This document shows positions 1-12,042 of a stretch of 64,000 nt of DNA, in pieces. The notes under the pieces are model-generated. The model had not been told where the DNA came from and did no database searches. It saw nothing but the letters and a program-made list of their open reading frames with translations. Source of the DNA: Pogostemon cablin (lineage: Eukaryota; Streptophyta; Magnoliopsida; Lamiales; Lamiaceae); the NCBI GenBank assembly GCA_023678885.1, contig CM042962.1:21280336-21344335 (forward strand). The letters run 5' to 3'. The translations under genes and the position numbers were made by a program. Position 1 is the stretch's first letter, and each line of letters starts with the position of its first letter.

Positions 1-257
1 CAGTTTTGATCTCCACTCAAACACAGAAATATCGTACAAGTTGGACGTGCATTTTTCAGCATTCTTGCACAAGTTGCACCTTTCCTCCAACTTTGTACTT
101 TTGATCCTTTTTCCACCTAAAACCCAATAAAACACCTCAAGTGCACCTTTTTCTCACATATATTGAATATAAGACATTTGTGCTAATATATAACAACAAT
201 ACTCATCAAAAAGGTGTTAAATTGGACACTCAAACACGCTAATTTCCACTCTCATCA
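1..257 (-). repeat. 3' LTR fragment of element A1 (LTR family A)
   Basis: This stretch is nearly identical to 5976-6232, ending in the same ctctcatca, and is truncated by the window edge. In the element's minus-strand sense it is the beginning of the 3' LTR. Confidence 0.8.
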
Positions 258-2038
258 AAATAAAAATAAAGAGAAAGAGAGTATGAAAATTAGCGGGAAA
301 ACAAGGACTATGATCAATACTCCATTCAAAATACGATTGTCCTCAACTTAGGTCATGCAACTCTCATTACATGTAATAATCAATTCATAGCATACAAGTT
401 ACGACAATCACCACCAATTCAAATGCTCCATTGACATATTCTCATGGGAAGTATATATATCACTCGTACTCAAATGTAAAAGATGTACACTTATGGGATA
501 AGGTGTTTATGCTCAGATTCAATTCAATTGCATGCGTAACCATAAGCTTGCCAAAAGTTTTAAACTCTCCACCACTTAAAGCATAATTCGACAATGGGAT
601 CAAAAAGGACTTTTCTTTTGGATGTAATGTTGGCTCTTTAGTTAAGGTAGGAAACATATGGATAGAGTAACTCAATTAGTAGTGAATTAAAATTGAAAAT
701 CTTTTTTACTGCAGATTTTTTACAGTTCAAGGCTAACCAACTTCATGCTCTTCTAATTTTCTTTTCTCTCATTTCCTTCATGCTCAACATACTTTTTCTT
801 TCCTTTCTTTTTTCTTCTCGAGGTACCAGTTTTGGGCACTACCTCTAACATCTTGGGGTACCAGTTTTAGGCACTACCCATAAGCAACTTATTTTTACAT
901 AATCACTTGTACATCTCCTAATATTTTATTCCTTCCAAACTCCATGAAAATCAATTCACGCACTTTGACATCATTTAATTCTCCACTAAATATAGGAATT
1001 TCAGGCTCAAATAGGATATCAAAGTGGCTATCTTCATAGGTTGCCAAAAAAATAAGGCTTTTAGGCTCAACGGGGCTAACTACAGATAAACATCATTTGG
1101 TAAGGAATTATTTGGCAAAGTGACTCATAAATTCAAGGATGGCCTTAGATCATTTCCCATCATCTAACATACATATAGTTTCAAGTAAGACAAGAGGCAA
1201 GTTCTAGAATACACGCACAAGAATGATACTCACTAGAAAGAAATATCATGTTATTATGTACATGAATAAGGCTCAAAATCTCACATGGGTTTTTATCAAG
1301 TAACAGAGCACTTTTTATGGTAAGCAATATCCCACAAGTACACATAGAACTTCATATCACAATATAACTCAAGTACACTTCCTTCATCAATTTCAAGAGC
1401 ATATGAATTTCAGGCACAATTTCAGAATATAAGCTCACTTGGATCACCAAAATTAAACTCAATCCTTTCAAAGCACACATAAGAATTAGAATAAGAAAAC
1501 GAGGGCACCTAATTTTTCTCCTTCGTATGCACGAGCTCCTCGAGTCAAAGCCTCAATGTTGAACTCGTCTTGCCACCTAGTTAACCTTTTCTATCATGAA
1601 AACTCAAGAATACCTCATCATCACAGATTCATCAATAATAAAATAGGAGAACTATAAAAAAAAAATTAATTGACTATCAAATTGAGTCCACACACTAGAC
1701 ACACCACTGAACACTAGGCAAATTGAAAAAAATTGACACATCAAAACCGATTAAAGTTTCAACATATCACAAAAAATCAACTACCCTAGCAAACATTACA
1801 AAGAAAATATTATACTCTTGGTGCTTCAATGAGGTAAGAACATCACACCCTCCAAACTTAGTAAAAACATAAGTTGAAACTAAGTTTGCAAAGAGATGTA
1901 ATTGCCAAATATTAAGCACCTTAAATATAAAAATTTCTTACTCACACGAAAGAAATAAAGCAATGAAATGGAAGAAAAAGCCCTCAACAAGCGCTCATGA
2001 TTAACGTCGGAGAGTCACGACGGATGTAACCTTTTAAA
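258..2038. other. Non-coding interior of element A1
   Basis: No convincing reading frame is present. A short direct repeat (ggtaccagtttt.ggcactacc) occurs at 822-843 and 857-878. The stretch lies between the repeat-bearing reading frame and the 3' LTR, where an autonomous relative would carry pol, so the element lacks pol. Confidence 0.6.
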
Positions 2039-2824
2039 CTACTGGATCAGAGGACGGTCTTCTCGCATCCTCACCTTCAAATACGTTCTTTCACTCTTCT
2101 TGTCTACACTCAACAACTCACCTTTCTTGGTAACAAGTATATGATCCTCAGAATTTCCTTCCTCACATGGCTGTCTAGACACCTCCTTGTCAATCTTCCA
2201 CTTATATTCAGAATCATCTGTCTTAGAAAAATCAAGATTAAACAAGTTAGAAATCACATCTATGCTCTTGCATGATTGAGTTTCCATGGGCATCTTCATT
2301 GCATGATCAAGAGAGAAAACCACATCTTCATTATCCATCTGCGGTCTAAGCTTCTCGGCTCTCAACCTCTTTGCTCTTTCCCATTTCTTTTCCTCTAAAA
2401 GCTCAGTATTCTGCCCTTGGGATGGTACGTGAGTAGCATTAACATCATGTAAAGCATTCAGCGTGGAAAATAGTACCGAACGAGGCAGTTCGTCCTGGGT
2501 AGGTGGTCGAACTCGGTGAATAATGGTCGAACTGAACACATGAAAGTTCGTTCTCCCCTTACAGGCAGGTTCGACCATGGTTTGACCAACAGGTTTAGTC
2601 GAACGGTAGTTATTGTGGTCGAATTGAGCACCAGAAAAAATAGAGTGTACGGGACAGTGCTGCTCGACTTGAGTTCGACCAGTAGGGTTGGTCGAACTAG
2701 AGTGATCGTGGTCGAATTGAGCTTCAAACAAAACAGAGCACGCGGGACGGTATCGTTCGGCCTGGATTCGACCAGTAGGGTTGGTTGAACCGGAGTGATC
2801 GTGGTTGAATCGGGCATCAGACAA
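2039..2824 (-). CDS. 261-residue frame with 31-residue repeats, function unknown
   Basis: An uninterrupted minus-strand frame lies downstream of gag inside A1. The N-terminal third is built of near-identical 31-residue repeats containing the phrase STNPTGR, matching a 93-bp DNA repeat whose period is a multiple of three. The C-terminal two thirds is hydrophilic and charged, with many Lys/Glu/Asp, and is not recognised; I see no protease DTG or zinc-knuckle motif. It could be a gag-pol spacer, an extra retrotransposon ORF, or a frame left open by chance. It is the longest open frame in the element while the neighbouring gag is broken, so codon-substitution patterns in other copies would be informative. 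Confidence 0.35.
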   Translation of the reverse strand: MSDARFNHDHSGSTNPTGRIQAERYRPACSVLFEAQFDHDHSSSTNPTGRTQVEQHCPVHSIFSGAQFDHNNYRSTKPVGQTMVEPACKGRTNFHVFSSTIIHRVRPPTQDELPRSVLFSTLNALHDVNATHVPSQGQNTELLEEKKWERAKRLRAEKLRPQMDNEDVVFSLDHAMKMPMETQSCKSIDVISNLFNLDFSKTDDSEYKWKIDKEVSRQPCEEGNSEDHILVTKKGELLSVDKKSERTYLKVRMREDRPLIQ

Positions 2825-2862
2825 AATAGAGCGTCCTGAACAGTGGCGTTCGACCTGAGTTC
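2584..2862 (-). repeat. Three 93-bp tandem repeats rich in GGTCGAA motifs
   Basis: Copies start at 2584, 2677 and 2770, with a degenerate fourth from 2863. Each contains inverted forms of the octamer GGTCGAAC/GTTCGACC. The 93-bp period equals 31 codons. Confidence 0.8.
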
Positions 2863-3088
2863 GAACAGAGTTTCTGGTCGAATCGACCTGTTTTTGGTCG
2901 AACTGACCCTCTGCTTCTTCCGGATGTCGCCCAGGTGCCTGGTTCGACCTCTCCTACCTAATTTGACCACCTGTGCTGGTTGAATCGGGGTCGAACCAGA
3001 CTGCTTTCACTTTAGATTTCATTTTTGGCTTCATATGTCCCACGTACTGCGTTCCAGACCTCAATGTGATGGCTTTATTCTCCAATTT

Positions 3089-4090
3089 TTATGTCAGTTG
3101 ATTCACGTTCGCGGTCATCTGCCCCATAATCCAAGTTAGGTCCTTCAACTGCTTAGATAAATTTGTATGATCAACATTCATTCTAGCTTCAATGTGGTCA
3201 ACCTTTGCATCATTCTCAGCCATGTATCGATTGAAGGTATCTTCAACACTTTTCACTTCGTGCTGCTTCATACTAGGCCCCCTTAGTGTCAACTCTGTAA
3301 TCTGCTTCTGCTTGGACTCTAGTAGCTTGTTGATGTTAGCTAGACTAGAGATGATCTCATCATCCCTATTTGGCTTCACTTGATGTTCAACTTGTGCTAC
3401 CTTACCAAGTACATATGATCCTCTATCTCTTTCCATAGGCCAATCACGTGAATTCATAGAGATGTCTTCAAACAACTTTCCTGCTTCAAGTGCTGTCTTA
3501 TATAACAACGCTCCTCCTAATGATGCACCAATAAGAATACACGACTCACAATCCAATCCGTAGTAGAAGATACTTATGTATTGAGCCTTAGACATTCCAT
3601 GTTGTAGGCACCTCTTGAGCATATCTTTAAACCTATCCCACGCCTCATGAACTTTTCACCCTGATTCATAACAAATTGGGTGATCTCTTGCCTCATTCTT
3701 AAGATCCTTGAGGGTGGCATGTATCTCTCCATGAACTTCTGCTGCAGTTGGTCCCATGTAGTGCAATCCGTGGCATCAAGAGTCTCATACCAAGCTTCTA
3801 CTCCATCAATCAAAGAGAACTTGAATAGGGCGATTCTTCTAGCATTATCATTAGCTCAAGCACCCTTCTGAGTGTTTGCATAACCAAGAAATTTTCGGAG
3901 ATGCTGATATGGATCTTCAAAACAACCTCCATAAAAGGGATTCTTTTCTACCATGTTAATAAGAGCGGGATGTTTCTCAAAATCATCATCTTCCCCCTTG
4001 CTCCTATCAACCCCGTGTTGCCAATCCCGTAGTTTGTGAAAAATTCACGTATGGAAACATCATCCGGATTCTGCCTTGCTCAGGCCATTT
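3089..4090 (-). pseudogene. Athila-like gag (broken)
   Basis: Minus-strand reading gives a retrotransposon gag domain. Segment 3574-3813 has the W..L...F...Y core followed by a Glu/Gln-rich helix (residues include FMERYMPPSRILRMRQEI), and 3089-3622 continues with the typical second half and a predicted coiled coil. The halves lie in different frames, indicating a frameshift near 3620-3660, and a stop interrupts the upstream part near 3850. Gag would form the particle shell that packages element RNA. It starts about 150 bases after the PBS, as expected for the first gene of the element. No pol follows. Confidence 0.65.
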
Positions 4091-4236
4091 TTAGCTCAAT
4101 GTGTTATTCCTCATTTCCTTCATTTCCTTTTCCTAATGCACAAATACCTCAGAAAAATTCAAGGTTAGATAGAAATAAATAATCACAAATAAAAATCTTA
4201 ATTAACTAGAAATAATAAAATCAATAATAACAGCCG

Positions 4237-4254
4237 TCTCCGGCAACGGCGCCA
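4237..4254 (-). other. Primer-binding site, tRNA-Asp type
   Basis: On the minus strand this reads TGGCGCCGTTGCCGGAGA, complementary to the 3' end of plant tRNA-Asp (one mismatch in the part I can recall), six bases after the LTR end. It fixes the orientation of element A1. Confidence 0.8.
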
Positions 4255-4260
4255 AGAACT

Positions 4261-6232
4261 TGATGCGCGTTTTCTTTGCACGCAAAATTAATCCCCAAGT
4301 ATTAAGAATATCAGTTGCAGCTTAAGCAAGCGACCAAGTGAATATCGAACCCAAAGGACGGCGTATTATCAATTTAAATATTTACTAATTAAGACGAATT
4401 GACAATAAAGTTGTGAATTTAATTATAAACTACTAAACAATGAATTAAAATAACAAATAAAATAAAATATCACTAGAAAAATACGAAAGTGGATCAAGTA
4501 GGAGAATAGGTAGCTCTAGGATAATCCAGTTTCATTCATTAATCTCCCTTTCGTATGTTGATGTCCGACTCTGCCTTGTGAAATATGGACGCATCACTAA
4601 ACCATGCATATCTACTCTATAGGCACAAGTAAACATGCGTGGAATACATGTGAATAACCTCGGAGCAAGAGATATAATTCCACCCCCCTTTCTAGGTACT
4701 ATCAGTATCAATTATTTCCCTGGCCAATTGGTACTCTAACCCGATATGATCTCCCTTCATAGGTACAATAAAATTATCCTTTTTATCCTACTTAATAACC
4801 CGAATTCAATTCAATTAATAAGTATTCATATATGATAGTTCTAATGAAGCTTCAGAGTTCTCTCACTTAGAATCATAACATGGTATCCTGCTCAGCAGTG
4901 AACGCAATCAATCAATAATAAAGATATGTATTCAGACTCTACATAACAGTTAATGATGCACAAAACGACCGTGAGTAAGAATTAAAAAGGCACAATCATA
5001 TATAAAATAAATCCACAAGTAGTGTTGTATGGAGTTTACAATGAAAGTTCAATTAATTGGTAAAAACCTTCACAACCCTAGTTCTACCAAAAAGGCTCTA
5101 GCTCATGGTGTTATAGGAAACACACATGGGGGTTGGATAGATCTTACCCGTAGTCTGGAAAATACAAGATAAATTAGGAAGCAAACAAAACCTTGATGTG
5201 GCGTCGTCACGTCCTTCTCTATCTTGAATTCTCCTCTTGATTCTCCTCTTGATTCCACAGACGATTCTTCAAAGTGATGGATGGATGGAGGAAAGGATGT
5301 GGACGATGGTTGGGGGGTGATCCCCCCTTGTGGGGTGTAGTATTGTGTTGTGGTTCTCTTCCAATCCAATCTATTCTAATCTCTTCTTTTGTATTGTATT
5401 GTCTTGATGTGATCTACATCCCCTTTTATACTTGTAAGCTCTCCTTATGGACCTAAGATGGGCTTTTTCTTGAAAACATGCAGAAACACGCACTTGGGGT
5501 GTAAAAATCGGATCGGGACGCTTCCCAGGCATGGAGTTCGACCTAGGGTTTGACCAAGGGCTTGTCAAACCCTGGTCGAATCAAAATCAGCGACTTAACG
5601 CACTTCAGGCTTCAGGTACAACTAAAATGGCTTGAGTTCGACCAAGGGGTCTGGTCGAACTGGACTGTCGTGGTCGAATCCCACTTGCACCGTCTCACTG
5701 TTTCGCGTATAACTTTCACATCCGAGCTCCAATTTGAGTGAATCTTGTGCTCACGCGATCCTCTCTTCCTTGGATTTCTATCCATATAAAGATCTTAGAA
5801 AAAATCCCAGATTTGAATCTGTAAAAAGACAAGGAAAGCAGAACATCTGTTCTGTACGGCACAGCTCGCGCGTTGTAACCATTTTGCTCATAACATCCTC
5901 GTTTGGATTCTGATTGAGGTGTTCTTTATGCCAAAATGATTCTCTTTTCAGTGGCTTTCCAACCATATATCACAACACCAGTTTTGATCTCCACACAAAT
6001 ACAGAAATATCGTACAAGTTGGACGTGCATTTTTCAGCATTCTTGCACAAGTTGTACCTTTTCTCCAACTTTGCACTTTTGATCCTTTTCCACCTAAAAC
6101 ACAATAAAACACCTCAAGTGCACCTTTTTTTCACATATATTGAATATAAGATACGTGCTAATATATAACAACAATACTCATAAAAAAAGTGTTAAATTGG
6201 ACACTCAAACACGCTAATTTCCACTCTCATCA
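4261..6232 (-). repeat. 5' LTR of element A1 (family A, 1972 bp)
   Basis: On the plus strand it begins TGATGCGCG and ends ctctcatca, so both ends are TG...CA. Homologous LTRs lie at 26817-28724 and 50638-54239. A cluster of GTTCGACC/GGTCGAAC motifs lies at about 5536-5680. ORFs inside it (5103-6168) are not conserved between copies and are treated as chance. Confidence 0.85.
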
Positions 6233-7823
6233 GTCCACGCTGACAACAGATGAACCTTTAAATGAAGAATTCTCCAAGATGAAGTTAAATTTTAAAAGAT
6301 CATGTTGTGCTTCCGCTTTCAACGTTACTTTAACGATACGACCGACCTTGCAAGAAAGGATTAAAACAGCTCAAAGGGAAGATAAATTCCTTAATAAAAT
6401 GAAGGATGGAGTCACCAAGGGAAACATTAAATATTTTTTTGTAACCCAGATGAGATCTTAATGTTCGGAAATAGACTTTGCGTACTCAATAAGGAGGAGT
6501 TACGAAAGGAGATCCTCGAGAAAGCTCATTGCTCTTCTTTTAACTGCACCAGGGAGAAACAAAGATGTACAGGGATTTGAAAAAAGAATTCTGGTGGAGA
6601 GGAATGAAACGATCAATTGCACAGTTCCTCAGGCAATGCCTGACTTGCCAACAAGTTATGGCAGACCGTCTATGACCTACAGGCCTTCTAATTCCGTTAG
6701 AGATAACAGAGTGGAAATGAGAGCATATCACCATGGATTTTGTGTATGGTCTACCCAAGATAAAGAAAAATCATGACACCATTTGGGTCATTGTTGACCG
6801 ACATACTAAGACGTCTCACTTTATCCCCATTTGCCTTACAAACACCATGGATCAACTTGCTTAGTTATACGTAAATAAAATCGTCAGATTACATGGGGTA
6901 CCAGTGTCGATAATTTTGGATCGCGACCCACGCTTTACATCTAGGTTTTGAAAAAGTCTGCAGAGGTCTATGGGAACGAAACTCAAATTTAGTATCGCAT
7001 ATCATCCTCAAACAGATGGTCAGTCTGAAAAAACCATGCAAACTCTAGAAAATATGCTAAGGGCTTGCGCCTTAGATCTAGAAGGAAATTGGGAAACCCA
7101 CCTTCCTTTGGTGGAATTTGCATACAATAATAGTTTTCAAGCCACTATTGAAATGGCTCCATTTGAAGCACTGTACGGAAAAAAGGTGTCATACACTAAT
7201 GTGTTGGGATGAAATAGGAGTACGAAAGATTCTATGTCCTAAACTCGTGGAGGAATCTGTAAAAGTGGTATCTAAGATACGGGAGAGAATTAAGGAAGCA
7301 CGGGATAGCCAGAAATCGTACGCTGATAAACACCGAATGGATTTACATTTTGAAACTGGTGATAAAGTTTTTCTGCCAGTAGCACCATTCAAGGTATTTT
7401 ACGATTCGGGTTGAAAGAAAAGCTGAGGCCATGCCACATTGGCCCATTTGAGATCATTGAAAAAATTGGTGATGTAGCATACCGATTGGCCTTGCCCCCA
7501 GAATTGTCTATGATACATGATGTCTTCCATGTCTCCATTATTCGAAAATACATAGCAAATCCTGACCATGTTATAAATTTAAAAAAAATAGAATTCGGCC
7601 GGATATGACCTATGAGGAAGTTCCCATTATGATCCTAGGAAGAAAAAAATAAAATCTCAGGAATCGAGAAATACCACTTGTCTTAATCCAATGGAATAAG
7701 CATGGGAGAGAGTAAGCAACGTGGGAAAGAGAAGAGGAGATTCTAACTAAATATCCACACTTAGCTGAGACAATAAATAACTTGAATTTCGGGGATGAAA
7801 TTTCTCAAGGGGGTGGATTTTAA
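6233..7823 (+). pseudogene. Chromovirus (Tekay/Del-like) integrase-chromodomain remnant
   Basis: Plus-strand frames read in order: end of RNase H/linker (6240-6450), HHCC zinc-binding region (about 6540-6660, with CLTCQQV), integrase core (about 6730-7210, with HPQTDGQSEKTMQTLE containing the catalytic Glu), the DNA-binding C-terminus (7310-7600) and a chromodomain-like tail (TWEREEEI near 7720). The core integrates element cDNA, and the chromodomain directs targeting in this clade. Several stops and frameshifts split it into at least six pieces. The 5' part was displaced by insertion of element A1 at 6232. The Tekay/Del assignment rests on the C-terminal and chromodomain phrasing. Confidence 0.75.
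7807..7817 (+). other. Polypurine tract
   Basis: The run aagggggtgga at the end of the chromovirus pol frame is where second-strand priming upstream of the 3' LTR is expected. Confidence 0.5.
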
Positions 7824-8013
7824 TGCCATAAAATAAAATAAAAATAAATAAATAAAAAAAATAAAATAAAACTTACACAAGTATACATACTTGATTTATG
7901 TATATTAATAATAATAACAATAATAATAACAATAATAATATATAGTTATATAAAAAAAGAAGGACAGAGGAATTTGGATATTTTTATATACTAATATTGA
8001 TATATGCATGCAC

Positions 8014-8113
<100 letters not shown>

Positions 8114-8444
8114 GTATGTGGAAAGTCATATGCTGACAAACAAGAAATTTTTAGTCATGACATCAATTATGTTGACGTTAGCCATAGTGAAATTTCGAAA
8201 CTTTTTCCCTTTTCTTTCCATACGTGTTAGTTACCACAGCTAATTTTTCCTATAAAAATCTCCGACCCTCGCTTACTTTCCTCCTCCGAACCCACTCTTT
8301 CTCTTTCGTGTTAGTTACCACAGAAAAATTATGTTCTCACTTTTTTCTAATAAATCCCATCTTCCCCCTAAACCTTTGCCTATTTTCTTTCCCCAACCCA
8401 CTATTTCCCTTTCACTCAGTTTCAACATTTTCATTATCACTTTG

Positions 8445-8447
<3 letters not shown>

Positions 8448-8505
<58 letters not shown>
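8448..8505. repeat. (TA)n microsatellite
   Basis: About 29 uninterrupted TA units, 340 bp after the first AT tract. Confidence 0.97.
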
Positions 8506-8507
<2 letters not shown>

Positions 8508-8591
8508 CCAACATGAAAGACCGTTCTTTTCAATTATCTTAAACTTACTACAACGTCTCTTTATATTTCCACTTTTTCTTATAAAGATATA

Positions 8592-8803
8592 CTCCCTCCA
8601 TCCCACAAAAATTTGCATGCCTATTTCGGCATCAAGATTAAGAAAAGTGATAACTTTTAGGGGTATTAAGGGTTGTTATTTTGTAAATAAAGTTTATGGG
8701 GAAAGGTGATTGTATTTGGCTTTTTATTTTTTTTAGGAATGTGCAAACTTTTGTGGGACAAACAAAAATAAAAAATGTGCCATTTGAAATGGGACGGAGG
8801 GAC
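8592..8803. mobile_element. Stowaway-like MITE (212 bp)
   Basis: Inverted ends CTCCCTCCATCCCAC and GTGGGAC/GGGACGGAGGGAC are flanked by TA dinucleotides, the Tc1/mariner target duplication. There is no coding capacity. Confidence 0.8.
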
Positions 8804-10047
8804 TAGATATTTTCTCTAGCACGACTTATTCAAAAAAAAAAGAAGGGAGGGAAGAAGGTAATATATACCACATATCTTTCTCAAATTTTCTTAGTATTAT
8901 TAAGTTACACGAGGAAGCTTTTAAATAGTGTAGTGATAAATTCCTACACATATATGTGTTTATATATATATATGTGTGTGTGTGTGTATTAATATATACA
9001 CACATATATATATTTATATATTTGCAAAAGTTTGTCAAGAAAAAAAATAATAAAATAATAATAATAAAGAAGAGGGTTTTATATACAAACTTCAAAATTT
9101 TTCTTTCCCATTATTACTCTACCATTAGGTAAGAAAGCATAGTAAATAATAACGTTTGTTCTTATGATCGGGTTTTTATATTACCTTCGAAGGTGCAGTG
9201 CAGTTAAATCTCGTAGGCTCCAAATATTCTCAACTTATTCCTAAGTTGTTTAAGAGTCAAGGTGGGTGACACTGTCAGTAAGTAAAATAAATATTATATT
9301 ATTGGATATGCACTTAATACAGATTTATGTACATGCGATGGAGTATTATCGTATCGGTGTACGTTGTCATTCAGGAGGATACTAACGTTAGTGACCAAAT
9401 CCACTTAGAAAGTATCTTTTTAAATGACTAACATTATACCACCATAAGACATACACTTGTCATTGTATTTATGGTCTTTAGCCACATATAAAGATTTAGA
9501 ATGACATTCAAAGTCATGAAGCCTTAGCGAGGCTTACCGATGTATTGTAGATAGCATATGACAGACAAGTCATAAAGAACAGAACCTTCGGGTTTAATAA
9601 ATGGAGAAGATATGATTCTATTAAGAAATTATTATCCAATGTTTATATCAGCTTACTAGTCATCCAATGACATTATAACTCTCACCCTCCTTTATTAAAA
9701 CTTTTTAGGATAAATTCATAGCGGAAGCTGTGATGGGAGAAGGGGCCTACTCTCCCACGGGAAAAAGTATGATAGCCTGAATTATATAATAAGACTGTTT
9801 AAAAGTCAAAAAATAAAAAATAAAATAAAATAAAAAGAGAGAATTTTTTTTGTAATTCATTGTGAACATTTCCTTTCACGTGTGTCATCAACTTGATATA
9901 TATTTTTTCATGAAAGACAAATTCGCAAATTGGGAACTCTTTTCAAAAGTCTACAAAAAAATTTTTTTTTGCCCAGGTAACATCTTAAATTCACTACACC
10001 GGGTCCCGAGAGTGACAAAATCTGTGTATAGGATTTAGGGTGTTACA

Positions 10048-10960
10048 TGGGAGGTCTTGGTTCGGAGTTACACCAAAGCCTTTTCTTTACGTTTTTCTTT
10101 TTATTTTTATTTTTAAGTTAAAAATTAATTTAAATTTAATTAATAGTATTATTTAATTTTGTTTTTATTTAATAAACAATCTATCATGGTACAAATGTGA
10201 TAATTTTAATAATTTTTAAAAAATTTTATTATTAAAACTCAACTTAAATTTTGATAGCAGTATTTATTTTTCTTTTATCTAGCAATCAAGTGAAAAAAGT
10301 GATAGTTTTTATTGTGAAAGTGACAATTAAGAAAAATTGTATTTTTCAATAAAAAAAATAATAATTTAAATGAAAAATTATAATTTAATGAGATGTTACC
10401 CATTTAAAAATATTTCATTATTAATTTGTTAATAGTATAAAAAGCAATAATATTTATGTAAAAAGTTATGCATAGTAAAAAGAAAAAGTATTTGCCCATA
10501 AAACTCATTCATGAAATAATTCTCAAGACAAATAAAAAATAATAATATTTTTAATTAAAAGTGATACTTAACAAAAAAAATAATAACCGTCAATTAAAAT
10601 ATTTCTTGCATTAGTAATTATTGGTAATATGAAAATTGATAATATTTTGATATTAACTAACTCTTGATCATGAAAAAGTGATAATTAGCAAAGTTATTAA
10701 ACTGTTTCATAAACAATTAGTATGACCGTTAATAATTGATAATATTTTCAATTAAAATTGATAAATGATTAAAGAAAAGTGATTGCCGTCTATTGACCTA
10801 ATTCATGGAATAATAGCTTATAATAGGGCAGATGAAAAGTAATAATATTTTAGATAGTAAGTGAGTTTTAATCATAGAAAAGTGATAATTGTCCAATTAA
10901 ACTATTTCATAAACAACTAGTATAATAAATAAAACTAATGATATATATATTATTTATGTT
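10048..10960. other. AT-rich non-coding stretch with degenerate direct repeats
   Basis: No gene is visible. A segment at about 10669-10728 (aaaagtgataatt...tttcataaacaa.tagtat) recurs at about 10872-10926, roughly 203 bp later. Confidence 0.5.
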
Positions 10961-10968
10961 GTTATATT

Positions 10969-11115
10969 GACTGTCGGAGTTGCCAGTCGGGGGAGGGTAT
11001 TCAGTTAGTAATATATATACACATATATATATATTGACTGTCAGAAATGTCAGTCGGGGGAGGAGAATTAGTAAGAAATATCCGTCTGACTATGCCAGTC
11101 GGAAGGGGGAGGGTA
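10969..11115 (+). repeat. Triplicated GACTG...CAGTC hairpin with G-rich tail
   Basis: Copies at 10969-10998, 11036-11063 and about 11086-11115 each show a GACTG stem, a short loop, CAGTC, then a purine run of the form gggggaggg. TA-rich spacers separate copies one and two. Confidence 0.75.
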
Positions 11116-11149
11116 GTTAGTTATATTAGAAGGTGGCAGGGCCATCCAT

Positions 11150-11620
11150 ATTATGTAGAAGTAAAACAGTCGTTTTTGGATGAAAGATAAATCTTTAAAT
11201 AAAATGTTACAAATTCTTTGTTTAATACCTTGGTACTCAGACTTCCTAAAGTTTCATATAATTATAACACATATAGTCTCTTACTATCACTCAGAATCTT
11301 TTATTGATACTCAGGCTTCTCAAGTAATATAAAAGACTCACAAGACACTCAGAACTCTTGAAAACTCTCGGAATTTTATAAGCTCTCAGAACTCTATTCC
11401 AACTCCCGTCCTTCCTTCAATGTAACAGGTCCATTATATAGGCAGTTGCAGGGGCTGCTTTGCAATTTCGAAAGCGTCTTTAATAATCAGCTATAAGGGT
11501 CTTTTTGCAAATAGTGGTGTGGCAGTTTGGTAATTATCATGTAGTATGTAGTGCCATACCAGTTTGCTTCTGTTTTAGGGGACAGTGCTCCCATGTTATG
11601 TGGGATCATGGCTGACGTGT
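11150..11620 (-). promoter_or_regulatory. Pararetroviral promoter and polyadenylation region
   Basis: On the minus strand, downstream of the last coding segment, come a TGACG motif (as-1-like core, 11613-11617), a TATA box (tatataatgg, 11431-11440) about 170 bases further on, and an AATAAA signal (11300-11305) about 130 bases beyond that. TATA followed by AATAAA matches the terminally redundant transcript layout of this family. No tRNA-Met primer site was found. Confidence 0.55.
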
Positions 11621-11766
11621 ATCTTTTTTTTCTTTTTTTAAGTCTGGAATTAGTTTCTAATCTAATCCTAATTTATAACATGATACGAAAGTTGCTATCA
11701 TATGCTACAGTAATGACATCTTTTTTTTTTCATTACCCACTATTTCCAAACTATGATTTATGGTTT

Positions 11767-12042
11767 GATAATAGTGTATCACCACTATTTGATAAGTCAA
11801 TAGCATCCTTAGAATGCGATTGTATGTGTTCTTGCATGATGCGATAGGCTTCTGTTGGGGTTTCGGCCATTGCAATTTTGGCCACAATACAGCTTTTCTG
11901 TTCTTGAAATTTTATCTGCTCCGGTGTTTGAGTAGGAGGAATATGTTTGAGCTTTGTATCCAGACATCCAGTTGGTTGGACTGTATGCTCCTGACGATGT
12001 TACACTTTTCTAGTAGGGATATTTGGCCACTTATCTGCCCAC
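11767..12042 (-). pseudogene. Pararetrovirus polyprotein, C-terminal end
   Basis: A minus-strand frame containing KIAMAETPTEAYRIMQEHI ends at a stop near 11767, just upstream of the promoter-like region. It appears to be the last part of the polyprotein, separated from the preceding segment by the insertion at 12043-13633. A stop lies near 11985. The role of this region in the virus family is not known to me. Confidence 0.45.

Larger units (their letters stand above)
1..6232 (-). mobile_element. Athila-like gag-only LTR retrotransposon (A1), left end cut by window
   Basis: Two copies of the same LTR end (1-257 and 5976-6232) bracket a 4.0-kb interior. A primer-binding site next to the right LTR reads on the minus strand, so the element is minus-oriented with its 5' LTR at 4261-6232. 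The interior holds a broken gag and a repeat-rich reading frame but no protease, RT or integrase, so it would depend on a relative for mobility. It sits inside the pol gene of a chromovirus remnant that continues at 6233. No clear polypurine tract is visible beside the left LTR; that position is pyrimidine-rich on the element strand. Athila-like affiliation is inferred from the tRNA-Asp PBS and the gag. Confidence 0.75.
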
